A stretch of DNA of 42,458 nucleotides from a gamma proteobacterium HTCC5015 (GTDB lineage: Bacteria; Pseudomonadota; Gammaproteobacteria; HTCC5015), in assembly GCA_000155715.1 (NCBI GenBank), contig DS990612.1, forward strand, positions 1,972-44,429. Direction: 5' to 3'. Below the pieces are notes generated by a model. It saw only the letters and a program-made list of their open reading frames with translations. It did not search any database and was not told the DNA's origin. Positions 1 through 11,142 of this stretch are shown here, in pieces. Position 1 is the first letter of the stretch, and every line of letters begins with the position of its first letter. Position numbers and translations under genes: made by a program.

Positions 1-30
1 TCGGTGGTTCAAATCCACCCAGACCCACCA
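1..30 (+). tRNA. tRNA-Ile, 3' end only (cut by window start)
   Basis: The first 30 bases hold the T-arm (GGTTCAAATCC), the acceptor 3' strand and an encoded CCA of a tRNA. The end matches the usual bacterial tRNA-Ile(GAU) 3' half, and tRNA-Ile followed by tRNA-Ala is the common 16S-23S spacer arrangement. The anticodon lies outside the window, so the isoacceptor is inferred from context. Confidence 0.85.
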
Positions 31-60
31 ACTTATGAGCAACCCTAGGTCTAAAGCTAT

Positions 61-136
61 GGGGCTATAGCTCAGCTGGGAGAGCGCCTGCTTTGCACGC
101 AGGAGGTCTGCGGTTCGATCCCGCATAGCTCCACCA
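61..136 (+). tRNA. tRNA-Ala(UGC)
   Basis: A complete 76-base tRNA. The 5' acceptor strand GGGGCTA pairs with TAGCTCC before an encoded CCA. The D-loop carries AGCTGGGAGAGC, the anticodon TGC is at 94-96, and the T-arm is GGTTCGATCC. It sits in the 16S-23S spacer, 30 bases after tRNA-Ile, and is co-transcribed with the rRNAs. Confidence 0.98.
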
Positions 137-207
137 TATTTCATAGTTAAATAAGCTTTCGAGCTTATTTAGCTCTGACTTATGGTCAGAAAGCTGGGAA
201 ACTGGCA

Positions 208-220
208 CGTTCTTTAACAA
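208..220 (+). promoter_or_regulatory. boxA antitermination site of the rRNA operon
   Basis: CGTTCTTTAACAA matches the rRNA boxA consensus TGCTCTTTAACAA, and it lies in the spacer ahead of 23S where a second boxA is normal. By homology it would load NusB/NusE and prevent Rho-dependent termination in the untranslated operon. Confidence 0.75.
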
Positions 221-241
221 ATTGGAAAGTAATCTAGGCAC

Positions 242-266
242 ACAATCATTGCAGTTTAATGATTGT
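242..266 (+). other. Perfect hairpin in the 16S-23S spacer
   Basis: ACAATCATT (242-250) and AATGATTGT (258-266) are exact reverse complements around a 7-base loop, just after boxA. No T-run follows, so it is not an intrinsic terminator. It is probably a spacer RNA structure. A second perfect 9-bp hairpin lies at 389-397/409-417. Confidence 0.6.
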
Positions 267-455
267 TTGAACATCTAGATGAAAGAATTGATATCAAGTC
301 AACAAATGTTGTTTTATAACGCGTTTGGGATATTTGATTCAATTTCACATTTAATGTTCTCTTGTGTTGTTATTCATGTGATCAGCTAGTGATTAAGTAG
401 CCAATTTTCTTAATCACAACAAAGGTTAATTCCAACTCATATGCCCGAATATTTC

Positions 456-464
456 GGGTTATAT

Positions 465-471
<7 letters not shown>
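456..471 (+). other. 5' strand of the 23S processing stem
   Basis: The 16 bases GGGTTATATGGTCAAG are an exact reverse complement of 3335-3350. They join the two ends of 23S into the long duplex that RNase III cuts in precursor rRNA. The stem includes the mature 5' end of 23S at about 465. Confidence 0.85.
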
Positions 472-3334
<2,863 letters not shown>

Positions 3335-3341
<7 letters not shown>

Positions 3342-3350
3342 ATATAACCC
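3335..3350 (+). other. 3' strand of the 23S processing stem
   Basis: CTTGACCATATAACCC is the exact reverse complement of 456-471 and closes the 23S precursor stem. A second, outer 16-base perfect complementarity, 222-237 with 3391-3406, encloses it. Confidence 0.85.
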
Positions 3351-3447
3351 AAAGTATTTGGGTTGCTGATCAAGTGAGCAACAACACAATCTAGATTACT
3401 TTCCAAATTTTGCAGTGCGATGTAAATGTCGAGCTGCGATACCAGCT

Positions 3448-3566
3448 TTCTTGGTGAAAATAGAGTCGTGGAACCACCTGAATCCATCTCGAACTCAGAA
3501 GTGAAACGCGATATCGCCGATGGTAGTGTGGGGTTGCCCCATGTGAGAGTAGGTCATCACCAAGAT
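3448..3566 (+). rRNA. rrf: 5S ribosomal RNA
   Basis: About 119 bases. The terminal stem is TCTTGGTG (3449-3456) with CACCAAGA (3558-3565). The core shows the conserved CGAACTCAGAAGTGAAAC and GCCGATGGTAGTGTGGGG segments seen in E. coli 5S. It lies about 105 bases after 23S. Ends are approximate. Confidence 0.96.
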
Positions 3567-3577
3567 TTAATACCGAG

Positions 3578-3611
3578 AACCCCGGCAGTGAAAACTGTCG
3601 GGGTTTTTTTT
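3578..3611 (+). terminator. Intrinsic terminator of the rRNA operon
   Basis: AACCCCGGCAGT (3578-3589), loop GAAA, then ACTGTCGGGGTT (3594-3605): a 12-bp stem with one G-T pair, running into eight consecutive Ts (3604-3611). It separates the rRNA operon from the polysaccharide genes starting at 3801. Confidence 0.95.
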
Positions 3612-3800
3612 GCTCAAATGTCAGGCCTCAGGGCGTAAGGCGCCATTTATGAACCCAATTGAATTAGGGTTGCCCCTGTCTCGGTGAGCGACATGAAAAA
3701 ATGACGATGGCGTCTCACAAAAAAAGCTGAAAACAGGTAAAATGATGCGGTTAAATATAGTTGAAAAGCTTTTCAAAACGCAGATAACAGGCCCTGAAGG
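3612..3800 (+). promoter_or_regulatory. Leader of the polysaccharide operon, with a 16-bp palindrome
   Basis: These 189 bases must carry the promoter for the long operon that follows. I find no convincing -35/-10 pair; TAAAAT at 3738-3743 and TAAATA at 3752-3757 are possible -10 elements. The perfect palindrome TTGAAAAGCTTTTCAA at 3761-3776, 25 bases before the first start codon, is a candidate operator. No ops/JUMPstart (GGCGGTAG) element is present here. Confidence 0.4.
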
Positions 3801-5102
3801 ATGACCCAAACTCTCTCTGACACCAAAATTGCCATTATCGGCTTGGGCTATGTGGGTCTGCCACTGGCTGCCGAATTTGGCAAGCAATACGACGTGGTTG
3901 GCTTTGATATCAACCAGGTGCGGATAGATGAATTGCTGAGCGGTCATGACACCACTCTGGAGCTTACGGATGCAGAGCTGGCAGAGGCCAAGGGCCTGAA
4001 TTTTACTACGGAGTTAGAGAGCATCCGCCAGTGCAACGTTTATATTGTAACCGTTCCCACCCCGGTGGATGGCGCCAACCGTCCGGATTTTACCCCGCTA
4101 AAGAAGGCCTCTCAGGCCATTGGCGGTGTGCTTGAAAACGGCGATACGGTGATTTACGAATCCACGGTCTTTCCCGGCTGCACTGAGGAGATCTGCGTGC
4201 CCGAGCTGGAGAAGTCCTCTGGCCTTGTTTTCAATCGGGACTTTTACTGTGGTTATAGCCCGGAGCGAATCAATCCCGGTGACAAGGTCAATCGTTTGCC
4301 TACCATCGTCAAGATCACCAGCGGCTCCACACCCCAGGTAGCCGACTATGTCGACAGCCTATACGCCAGCATTGTCACTGCCGGCACTCATCGCGCGCCC
4401 TCCATGAAAGTGGCCGAGGCGGCCAAGGTGATCGAGAACACACAGCGCGACATCAATATTGGCCTGATGAACGAACTGTCGGTGCTGTTTGACCGCATCG
4501 GCATCGACACGAATGCCGTTATCGATGCCGCCGCCACCAAATGGAACTTTTTGCGCTTTAATCCCGGTCTTGTGGGTGGGCACTGTATCGGCGTCGACCC
4601 CTACTACCTGACCTACAAGGCGGAGCAGGTGGGTTACTTGCCGCAAATGATCCTGGCCGGTCGCCGTCTCAACGACAATATGGGCCGTTACGTGGCCCGC
4701 AATACCATTCGAAAAATGTTGCAACTGGGCATGGACGTTCCCCGGTGCCGTATTGGCTTGCTGGGTGTGACCTTCAAGGAAAACTGCCCGGACATTCGTA
4801 ACAGCAAAGTCATAGATGTGGTCCGCGAGCTGGAAGCCTGGGGCGCCAATGTGGCGGCGGCCGATACATGGGCCAACCCCGAAGAAGTGCAAAAAGAATA
4901 TGGGTTCGAGCTGCAAAACATTAGTGCAGAGGAGCCAGTGGACGCACTGATTGTTGCGGTTGGGCACCATGAATACAGAGACCTTACTGCAGAAGAGCTT
5001 TGCGCAATGGTCAATAACGAAATGCCCCTCATCGTCGATGTTAAAGGGCTCTACTCTCAAACCGAACTGGAAGACAAAGGCTGTACCGTCTTCAGACTCT
5101 AG
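3801..5102 (+). CDS. wbpA: UDP-N-acetyl-D-glucosamine 6-dehydrogenase (WbpA/TviB family)
   Basis: Oxidises C6 of UDP-GlcNAc with two NAD+ to UDP-GlcNAcA in the cytoplasm. The 433 residues match the family length. The N-terminal Rossmann motif GLGYVGLPLA is at 14-23 and the catalytic cysteine motif GGHCIGVDPYYL is near 259-270 (Cys262); a C-terminal UDP-binding domain follows. The WbpA assignment, rather than UDP-glucose dehydrogenase, rests on the next three genes, which are homologues of wbpB, wbpD and wbpE, the enzymes that process this product. It is the first gene of a collinear plus-strand run to 21379, where many genes overlap. GAAGG directly abuts the ATG, so the ribosome-binding site is unusually close. 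TviB-type epimerising pathways are the main alternative but fit the neighbours less well. Confidence 0.93.
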   Translation: MTQTLSDTKIAIIGLGYVGLPLAAEFGKQYDVVGFDINQVRIDELLSGHDTTLELTDAELAEAKGLNFTTELESIRQCNVYIVTVPTPVDGANRPDFTPLKKASQAIGGVLENGDTVIYESTVFPGCTEEICVPELEKSSGLVFNRDFYCGYSPERINPGDKVNRLPTIVKITSGSTPQVADYVDSLYASIVTAGTHRAPSMKVAEAAKVIENTQRDINIGLMNELSVLFDRIGIDTNAVIDAAATKWNFLRFNPGLVGGHCIGVDPYYLTYKAEQVGYLPQMILAGRRLNDNMGRYVARNTIRKMLQLGMDVPRCRIGLLGVTFKENCPDIRNSKVIDVVRELEAWGANVAAADTWANPEEVQKEYGFELQNISAEEPVDALIVAVGHHEYRDLTAEELCAMVNNEMPLIVDVKGLYSQTELEDKGCTVFRL

Positions 5103-5109
5103 GTAAAGC

Positions 5110-6153
5110 ATGATTGAAAACAGAAAAGTGAAATTTGCATTGGTGGGGACCGGAAGAATTGCCAACAACCACATCGGTGCGATTGAAAAGCACGGCGATC
5201 GTTGTGAATTGGTGGATATCTGCGACACCAACCCGGAAGTGCTCAAGGCCGCTACTGAGCGTACAGGCGCCCGAGGCCACGACAATATTGAGGAGATGCT
5301 GGCCAATAGTGGTGCCGATATTGTCGTAGTGACAACGCCGAGTGGTATTCATCCGCGTCAAACGATTCAAATAGCCAGAGCTGGCAAACATGTAATGACA
5401 GAAAAACCCATGGCGACTCGGTGGCAGGACGCTGTGGATATGGTTAAGGCTTGCGATGATCACGGAGTACAGCTTTTTGTGGTCAAGCAAAACCGGCAAA
5501 ACGCCACTCTGCAATTGTTGAAAAAAGCCATGGAAGCGGGGCGCTTTGGCAAAATTTACAACGTTGCCGTTAATGTGTTCTGGACTCGTCCACAGGAGTA
5601 CTACGACCAGGGTGGCTGGCGTGGCACCTGGGAATTTGATGGGGGCGCCTTTATGAACCAGGCCAGTCACTATATTGATCTGCTGGACTGGCTGATCGGC
5701 CCAATGGAGAGCGTGATGGCCTACACGGCCACTCAGGAGCGCAATATTGAGGCCGAGGATTCCGGGGTGGCCGCCCTGCGCTGGCGCAGCGGCGCCATGG
5801 GAACCCTCAATGTCAGCATGCTCACCTATCCCAAAAACTACGAGGGCAGTATTACCATTATCGGAGAAAAAGGCACCGTCCGCGTGGGCGGCGTGGCCGT
5901 CAACGAGATCCAGCACTGGGAGTTCGAGGACGAGAGCCCCGAAGACGCCAACATCAAAGAGGCCAGCTACGAGACCACCAGTGTCTATGGCTTTGGCCAT
6001 CCGTTGTACTATGACAACGTGATCAATGTACTCACCCGGGGTGAAAAGCCGCTCACTGATGGACGCTCCGGTCTGAAGAGTATGGAGCTGCTAACCGCCC
6101 TGTACCGCTCCGCGCGCGACCAACAGCGTGTGGCCCTGCCACTGGAACTATAA
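5110..6153 (+). CDS. wbpB: UDP-GlcNAcA 3-dehydrogenase, Gfo/Idh/MocA family (WbpB)
   Basis: By homology it oxidises C3 of UDP-GlcNAcA to the 3-keto sugar, using NAD+ and coupled to the aminotransferase WbpE. The 347-residue protein has the Gfo/Idh/MocA layout: an N-terminal Rossmann fold with [14 protein letters not shown] at about 12-25, the family EKP motif at 98-100, and a C-terminal alpha/beta domain. It lies 7 bases after wbpA and shares a TAATG with the next gene. The family is broad, so the substrate is inferred from the wbpA-B-D-E cassette, which is known from P. aeruginosa and Bordetella. A soluble cytoplasmic enzyme; no signal peptide. Confidence 0.9.
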   Translation: MIENRKVKFALVGTGRIANNHIGAIEKHGDRCELVDICDTNPEVLKAATERTGARGHDNIEEMLANSGADIVVVTTPSGIHPRQTIQIARAGKHVMTEKPMATRWQDAVDMVKACDDHGVQLFVVKQNRQNATLQLLKKAMEAGRFGKIYNVAVNVFWTRPQEYYDQGGWRGTWEFDGGAFMNQASHYIDLLDWLIGPMESVMAYTATQERNIEAEDSGVAALRWRSGAMGTLNVSMLTYPKNYEGSITIIGEKGTVRVGGVAVNEIQHWEFEDESPEDANIKEASYETTSVYGFGHPLYYDNVINVLTRGEKPLTDGRSGLKSMELLTALYRSARDQQRVALPLEL

Positions 6154-6743
6154 TGCAAACCATGGATTACTTCGTGCACGACAGCGCCATCGTCGACGAC
6201 GGCGCCCAAATCGGTGAAGACAGCCGAGTATGGCATTTTGTTCATGTCTGCGGTGGTGCACGTATCGGTCAGGGCGTATCGCTGGGACAAAATGTGTTTG
6301 TAGGTAACAAGGTCACGATTGGCGATCACTGCAAAGTTCAAAACAATGTTTCGGTTTACGACAATGTGCACCTGAAAGAAGGGGTCTTTTGTGGGCCCAG
6401 CATGGTGTTCACCAATGTCTACAACCCGCGATCATTGATCGAACGCAAAGACGAATACCGGGATACATTGGTGAAAAAGGGCGCCACCCTGGGCGCTAAC
6501 TGCACCATCGTTTGCGGCGTAACCATCGGCGCCTATTCCTTCGTTGGCGCCGGTGCGGTGGTCAACAAGGATGTGTCCGACTACGCCTTGGTGGTAGGTG
6601 TGCCGGGTAGGCAGATTGGCTGGATGAGTGAGTTCGGCGAGCAGCTGGACTTGCCGCTGAGCGGCGAGGGCCGCGCCACCTGCCAGCACACCGGCGCCGT
6701 TTACACACTAAACGGGCAAACCGTCACGAAAGAGGACGCCTGA
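6153..6743 (+). CDS. wbpD: UDP-2-acetamido-3-amino-glucuronate N-acetyltransferase (WbpD)
   Basis: A 196-residue left-handed beta-helix acetyltransferase. Hexapeptide repeats run through most of the chain, for example [27 protein letters not shown] and [15 protein letters not shown], with a loop insertion near 90-105. Such proteins act as trimers with acetyl-CoA. WbpD (about 190 residues) acetylates the 3-amino group of UDP-GlcNAc3NA to give UDP-GlcNAc3NAcA. The start ATG shares TAATG with wbpB; a second in-frame ATG lies three codons later. It is followed immediately by wbpE. Cytoplasmic. Substrate assigned from operon context. Confidence 0.9.
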   Translation: MQTMDYFVHDSAIVDDGAQIGEDSRVWHFVHVCGGARIGQGVSLGQNVFVGNKVTIGDHCKVQNNVSVYDNVHLKEGVFCGPSMVFTNVYNPRSLIERKDEYRDTLVKKGATLGANCTIVCGVTIGAYSFVGAGAVVNKDVSDYALVVGVPGRQIGWMSEFGEQLDLPLSGEGRATCQHTGAVYTLNGQTVTKEDA

Positions 6744-7829
6744 ATGCAATTCATCGACCTGGGCGCGCAGCAGGCCCGCATAAAAGACCAAATCGACGCC
6801 AACATTCAGAAGGTGTTGGCCCACGGCCAGTACATCAAGGGCCCCGAAGTAGCCGAGCTCGAAACTGAACTGGCGGAATTCACCGGCGCCAAACACTGCA
6901 TCGGCGTGGCCAATGGCACGGATGCTCTTCAGATCGCGCTGATGGCCGCCGACATCGGGCCCGGTGACGAAGTCATCACCCCCGGTTTCACCTTCATCGC
7001 CACCGCAGAAGCCGTGGCCGTGGTGGGCGCCAAGCCTGTCTACATCGATGTGCAGGAAAATACCTACAACCTAGACCCGGAGCAAATTGAGTCACTGATT
7101 ACTCCAAACACTAAAGCCATCATTCCGGTTTCGCTTTACGGTCAGTGTGCCGACTTTGACGCCATTAACGGCATTGCCGAAAAGCACGGCCTGACCGTGA
7201 TTGAAGACGGTGCCCAGAGCCTGGGTGCCAGTTACAAGGGCCGACGCTCTTGTAACCTGAGTCACATGGGCACGGTCTCGTTTTTCCCCAGTAAGCCACT
7301 CGGCTGCTATGGAGACGGCGGCGCCATTCTTACCAGTGATGACGAACTGGCCGAACAGATTAAAATAATTGCCAACCACGGCCAGGACCGTCGTTACCAC
7401 CACGCCCGCATAGGGTTGAATAGCCGTCTGGATACACTGCAAGCCGCCATTCTTTTGCCCAAGCTGGAAATTTTTCAGGACGAGCTGGACAAGCGAGACC
7501 AAGTGGCCAAACTTTATACACAAAAGCTCAACGCGGCAGGGGTTTACACCACGCCCTTTATCGAAGAGCACAACATTAGCGCCTGGGCCCAATACACCGT
7601 ACGTGTTCCGAACCGGGAGCAAGTGCAGGAACAGCTCAAAGAAGCTGGCATTCCAACAGCGGTGCACTATCCCGTGCCGCTCAACCACCAACCGGCCGTT
7701 CAAGACTTGAGTGCAAAGCTACCTGTTGGCGATAAAGTGGCGCGAGAAGTCATGAGTTTGCCGATGCACCCCTACATGACCGAAGAACAGATCGATCGGA
7801 TCGCAGAAGCACTGGCAAAGGCGACGTAA
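6744..7829 (+). CDS. wbpE: UDP-2-acetamido-3-oxo-glucuronate aminotransferase, PLP-dependent (WbpE)
   Basis: A 361-residue DegT/DnrJ/EryC1/StrS aminotransferase. It transfers the amino group of glutamate to C3 of the keto sugar made by WbpB. The PLP lysine is in FFPSKPLGCYGDGG (Lys184, matching the position known for WbpE). The cofactor-binding segment VANGTDALQIAL is near 54-65, and VIEDGAQSLGASYKG provides the cofactor-binding aspartate. The ATG starts directly after the wbpD stop, with an AGAGGA site upstream. The 130 bases after it contain no clear terminator. Confidence 0.92.
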   Translation: MQFIDLGAQQARIKDQIDANIQKVLAHGQYIKGPEVAELETELAEFTGAKHCIGVANGTDALQIALMAADIGPGDEVITPGFTFIATAEAVAVVGAKPVYIDVQENTYNLDPEQIESLITPNTKAIIPVSLYGQCADFDAINGIAEKHGLTVIEDGAQSLGASYKGRRSCNLSHMGTVSFFPSKPLGCYGDGGAILTSDDELAEQIKIIANHGQDRRYHHARIGLNSRLDTLQAAILLPKLEIFQDELDKRDQVAKLYTQKLNAAGVYTTPFIEEHNISAWAQYTVRVPNREQVQEQLKEAGIPTAVHYPVPLNHQPAVQDLSAKLPVGDKVAREVMSLPMHPYMTEEQIDRIAEALAKAT

Positions 7830-7959
7830 GTCTCATCCTAGGCAGGGAGAACACGGATCCGCGTTTTTCGGAAACCTGACTGGCGACATTTCAGTATATT
7901 GCTGCGGCTATCGTTACTTGTTCAACAATGAGAGTGTTGTGACAACAGAATCACCCACC

Positions 7960-9879
7960 ATGGTAAAAGCGCCCAATCATTTTCGCCGGGATATCCAGGG
8001 CCTGAGGGCGATTGCCGTGTTGGCGGTGATTTTTTTTCATTACAAATCTGACTGGTTGCCTGGAGGATTTGTTGGTGTTGATGTGTTTCTGGTGATTTCC
8101 GGTTATTTGATGACTGGAATTCTGTTGCGCCAGAAGGAAAACCCGCGATCTGGCCTGGCTGATACGCTCAAGCATTTCTATATAAGTCGCTTTAAGCGTA
8201 TTGCCCCGGCATATTACTGTCTCCTGTTGATCGTGTCTGTTATTGCCGCCATATTTTTTACAGTGAATGACTATGAGTTCTACAGCGAAAGTCTAAAGTC
8301 GGCCCTCGTTTTTAACAGCAGTCAACACTTTGCCGAATTTGGTGATTATTTCGCCCCTGATGTTCATGAACAACCACTGTTGCATACATGGTCCTTGGCG
8401 GTGGAAATGCAGTTTTATGTTTACCTCCCGTTAATGATTCTTTTGTTAAAGAGCAACACACTAAAGTGGCTGATGCCAACAATACTGGTGAGTCTGTTGC
8501 TTGTGGCCGAATGGCATCTTCGTATTGATCAAGCTGGTCAAAGCACCTATTACGCGCTTTACGCAAGAATTCCGGAATTCATTTTCGGCGGACTGGTGGC
8601 ATTGTTCGCTCTGGGCGATCGCTGGTCAGCTCGGCTTTCAAATGGCCTTTGGCTGGTGGGTTTAACACTGGTTCTGGGCAGCACATTGTTAATTACCGGT
8701 GAAATGGCCTTCCCGGGGTTATTGTCGTTACCGCCAGTGATTGGAGCCGTTATTATGATTGCCGCCGGTCGAGCACAATGCGCAAGCTTGATTAGCGGGC
8801 GCATCGCTGTCTGGTTGGGCGCGCTATCTTATTCACTCTACCTTTGGCACTGGCCAGTACTGGCGCTTATACGCTATTTTACGGGCCGGCAGGAATTGAA
8901 CCCAAGTGAAACTGTGTTGTTTGTAGTTGCCACTCTGGTCAGTTCCTGTCTTTCGTACTATCTGGTGGAGCAGCACTTTCAACGCAAGGGAGAACAAAAA
9001 GGAATACCGGAGAATCGGCGAGCGGTTATGGCAGCGGTACTGGTGGCAGGTATTGCATGGCTTAGTGTTCAGAGCATGGTCTGGGCCAATCTGAAGCTGT
9101 CGCCACCCCCTCAGCCTGAGGAGGAGAAGCAATATGCCTCACAGGACGAAATCTGCCATGGGTCGTGGGTGGGCGAGTGTCTTAAAGGTGATGCGGCGTC
9201 ACCCAGAGAAATACTTGTTCTGGGAGATTCGCATGGCGCCATGCTCAACCATTTTTTCGACCAACTTGGCAAAGAGTTAGGCTTCTCAGCCCGAGTAATC
9301 ACTGCCAGTAGTTGCGTTACGATTCCAACCTACGAATGGTCTATGTTGGCAGAGTGGGCAGAAGAGCCTTGTCGTGCGCAAATTGAAAGAGCAAGAGAGT
9401 ATGTTGATAAAGCAGGGGTGATAGTAATAGCGGGAAAATGGAGCTCTGAAAAAAGAGGTGAGTCACTTATCGAAAATCTGAATAGCTTTATCTCGGATAG
9501 CAACGCAAATATTTACTTGATGTCTCAGGTCAAGCAGTGGGAAAGCAACCCGATGAGAGCAAGGCGGTGGCATCATCTATCTATACCAGTCAGTATCAGC
9601 GTTAACCAAAGCTACAAGGTGGCAAATGAGAGCGTACGTCAAATCTCCAGTCGGCATGAGAATGCTTACTACCTGGATATGGAGGATCTGCCTGTTTTTG
9701 GCAATAGACCATTATACAATGGTGAGTTGGTGTACATGGATGATCACCATCTAAACGAGTTGGGCGCAAAAATTTACGCCGAACAATCTCAGTCTGTTTT
9801 TAACGCAGTGATAGCCAGGGAATGGCCGGAAGCACAGATAGGCACTGTAAGTGATGTAGACAGAGAAGCGGTTCAATAG
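7960..9879 (+). CDS. Membrane O-acyltransferase, AT3-SGNH fusion (OafA/WbpC type)
   Basis: A polysaccharide O-acetyltransferase candidate. Roughly the first 360 residues form an acyltransferase-3 domain with about ten hydrophobic helices, opening with the family signature RRDIQGLRAIAVL, then FVGVDVFLVISGYLM and HTWSLAVEMQFY. The C-terminal third is an SGNH domain with LVLGDSHGAML (Ser424 from this start) and the closing D..H motif DDHHLNELGA. Known members acetylate sugars at the periplasmic face. Its place after the wbp genes recalls wbpC of P. aeruginosa O5. The start is uncertain: in-frame TTG 7918 and GTG 7939 also exist and none has a good ribosome-binding site; ATG 7960 fits the usual N-terminus. 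The stop is followed at once by the flippase ATG. Confidence 0.88.
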   Translation: MVKAPNHFRRDIQGLRAIAVLAVIFFHYKSDWLPGGFVGVDVFLVISGYLMTGILLRQKENPRSGLADTLKHFYISRFKRIAPAYYCLLLIVSVIAAIFFTVNDYEFYSESLKSALVFNSSQHFAEFGDYFAPDVHEQPLLHTWSLAVEMQFYVYLPLMILLLKSNTLKWLMPTILVSLLLVAEWHLRIDQAGQSTYYALYARIPEFIFGGLVALFALGDRWSARLSNGLWLVGLTLVLGSTLLITGEMAFPGLLSLPPVIGAVIMIAAGRAQCASLISGRIAVWLGALSYSLYLWHWPVLALIRYFTGRQELNPSETVLFVVATLVSSCLSYYLVEQHFQRKGEQKGIPENRRAVMAAVLVAGIAWLSVQSMVWANLKLSPPPQPEEEKQYASQDEICHGSWVGECLKGDAASPREILVLGDSHGAMLNHFFDQLGKELGFSARVITASSCVTIPTYEWSMLAEWAEEPCRAQIERAREYVDKAGVIVIAGKWSSEKRGESLIENLNSFISDSNANIYLMSQVKQWESNPMRARRWHHLSIPVSISVNQSYKVANESVRQISSRHENAYYLDMEDLPVFGNRPLYNGELVYMDDHHLNELGAKIYAEQSQSVFNAVIAREWPEAQIGTVSDVDREAVQ

Positions 9880-11142
9880 ATGAAAATTCAGGAACTCGTT
9901 AAAAATGCCGGCACACTGACGGTGGGAAATGGCATTTCCCAGGCAACTTCACTGATTGGCCTGGTTGTGCTGGCACGGTACTACAGCCCGGAGCAATTTG
10001 GTTTTTTGGCATTAGTGGTCGGTGTGTCGACCATCACTGGAATCGCTGCATCAGCTCGATACGAGCTGACGATCCTTTTGCCCAAAAGCAGCAAGCACGC
10101 AATGATTGCCAGGATGGCTTCGCTGGCCGTCTCTATATTTTCGCACGTAGTGTTGTTGCTAGTGCTTTCGGGTATGGCAAAATTTAACCTCTTGATCAAT
10201 GAATTCAGTACGGTACTTTTTATAGTGCTGATATCGGCTGGAAGCAGCTTGGTTAACATAAGCTCATTTGTGCAAAATCGGGAAAGCAGATACGCAACCA
10301 CTGCTATTGTGCAAATCATGAAGGCTTTGATGACATTTGGAGTGTCCTGGAGTGTTGCATATACCGAGTACAGTGAAAAGGGTCTTGTAATAGGCCTGAC
10401 CGTATCATCATCTGTCTTGTTAGTGTATTTATCCCTGACGGAATTCGGGCTTAAAAATCTGGCTGCCATTCAAAGAAATAGATTACCATGGCTGAGAGGG
10501 TGGCTAAAAAGGCACATAAAGTTTGTCAAATATTCTCTACCAGCCGTCTTTGTTAACAATCTTTCAACACAGGCTCCTGTGTTTTTATTGGCAGCCTTCT
10601 ATGGTCAGGGCTTGGCTGGCGTTTTCAGTGTTCTGATGCGAGTGATTATGGCACCCATGGTTTTGGTTGCCGGCGCATTCAATCGCATATACATGAGGAC
10701 AGTCAGTGAGAGGCGGGCGGTCGGCCAAAAAATATCAAAAGTAACTGCAGGTGTGTCGGGTGTTGCGCTAGTCCCCGCATTAGGTGCCGCGACAGTATTG
10801 TTATCACTGTCAAAGTTCTATGGATTCGAGCAATTGATGGGCAGTGAGTGGCAGGCCATCGATGTGTATCTTCTGGTTTTTCTTCCCATGATGTTAACCG
10901 GGTTTGTTAGTAAAAGTGTTGCCGGCTTTGCTGTACTTGGTAAAAATGAATTGGGCCTTTTTTACCAATTTATTGTGCTGGTCGCAGTCGTTTCATCAAT
11001 TTGCATCGCTGATTATTTCGGGTTGAGTGGAGACAGTGCAGTAAGAGCATTGGCTTTTACATTGGTGCTAACCAATTTGATTCAATACTCAATGATTATA
11101 TATGTGACTAAAACAGTAGACAGGGTGGCAGGCCATGGGTAA
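9880..11142 (+). CDS. wzx: Oligosaccharide-lipid flippase, Wzx type (first of two)
   Basis: A 420-residue integral membrane protein with about twelve hydrophobic segments and no large soluble domain. The N-terminus (ARYYSPEQFGFLALV, then RYELTILLPKSS) is typical of the polysaccharide transport/MOP family, whose Wzx members move undecaprenyl-linked repeat units to the periplasm. The ATG follows the previous stop directly, and the gene overlaps the next one by 8 bases. A second flippase at 26291 shares the general N-terminal pattern (RLYAPEEFGFFGVYM, GRYELAILIPK) but is clearly different. Specificity cannot be read from sequence. Confidence 0.88.
   Translation: MKIQELVKNAGTLTVGNGISQATSLIGLVVLARYYSPEQFGFLALVVGVSTITGIAASARYELTILLPKSSKHAMIARMASLAVSIFSHVVLLLVLSGMAKFNLLINEFSTVLFIVLISAGSSLVNISSFVQNRESRYATTAIVQIMKALMTFGVSWSVAYTEYSEKGLVIGLTVSSSVLLVYLSLTEFGLKNLAAIQRNRLPWLRGWLKRHIKFVKYSLPAVFVNNLSTQAPVFLLAAFYGQGLAGVFSVLMRVIMAPMVLVAGAFNRIYMRTVSERRAVGQKISKVTAGVSGVALVPALGAATVLLSLSKFYGFEQLMGSEWQAIDVYLLVFLPMMLTGFVSKSVAGFAVLGKNELGLFYQFIVLVAVVSSICIADYFGLSGDSAVRALAFTLVLTNLIQYSMIIYVTKTVDRVAGHG

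Noticed and set aside
3612-3800. ops/JUMPstart antitermination element (GGCGGTAG)
   Set aside because: Absent from the leader. A GGCGGTAG does occur at about 17913 but inside the wbpI coding sequence.
4359-6000. Long open frames on the minus strand opposite wbpA and wbpB (about 300 residues each)
   Set aside because: They are mirror frames of GC-rich coding genes. Their translations are His/Val/Gly-rich and match no family, while the plus-strand genes are clear.
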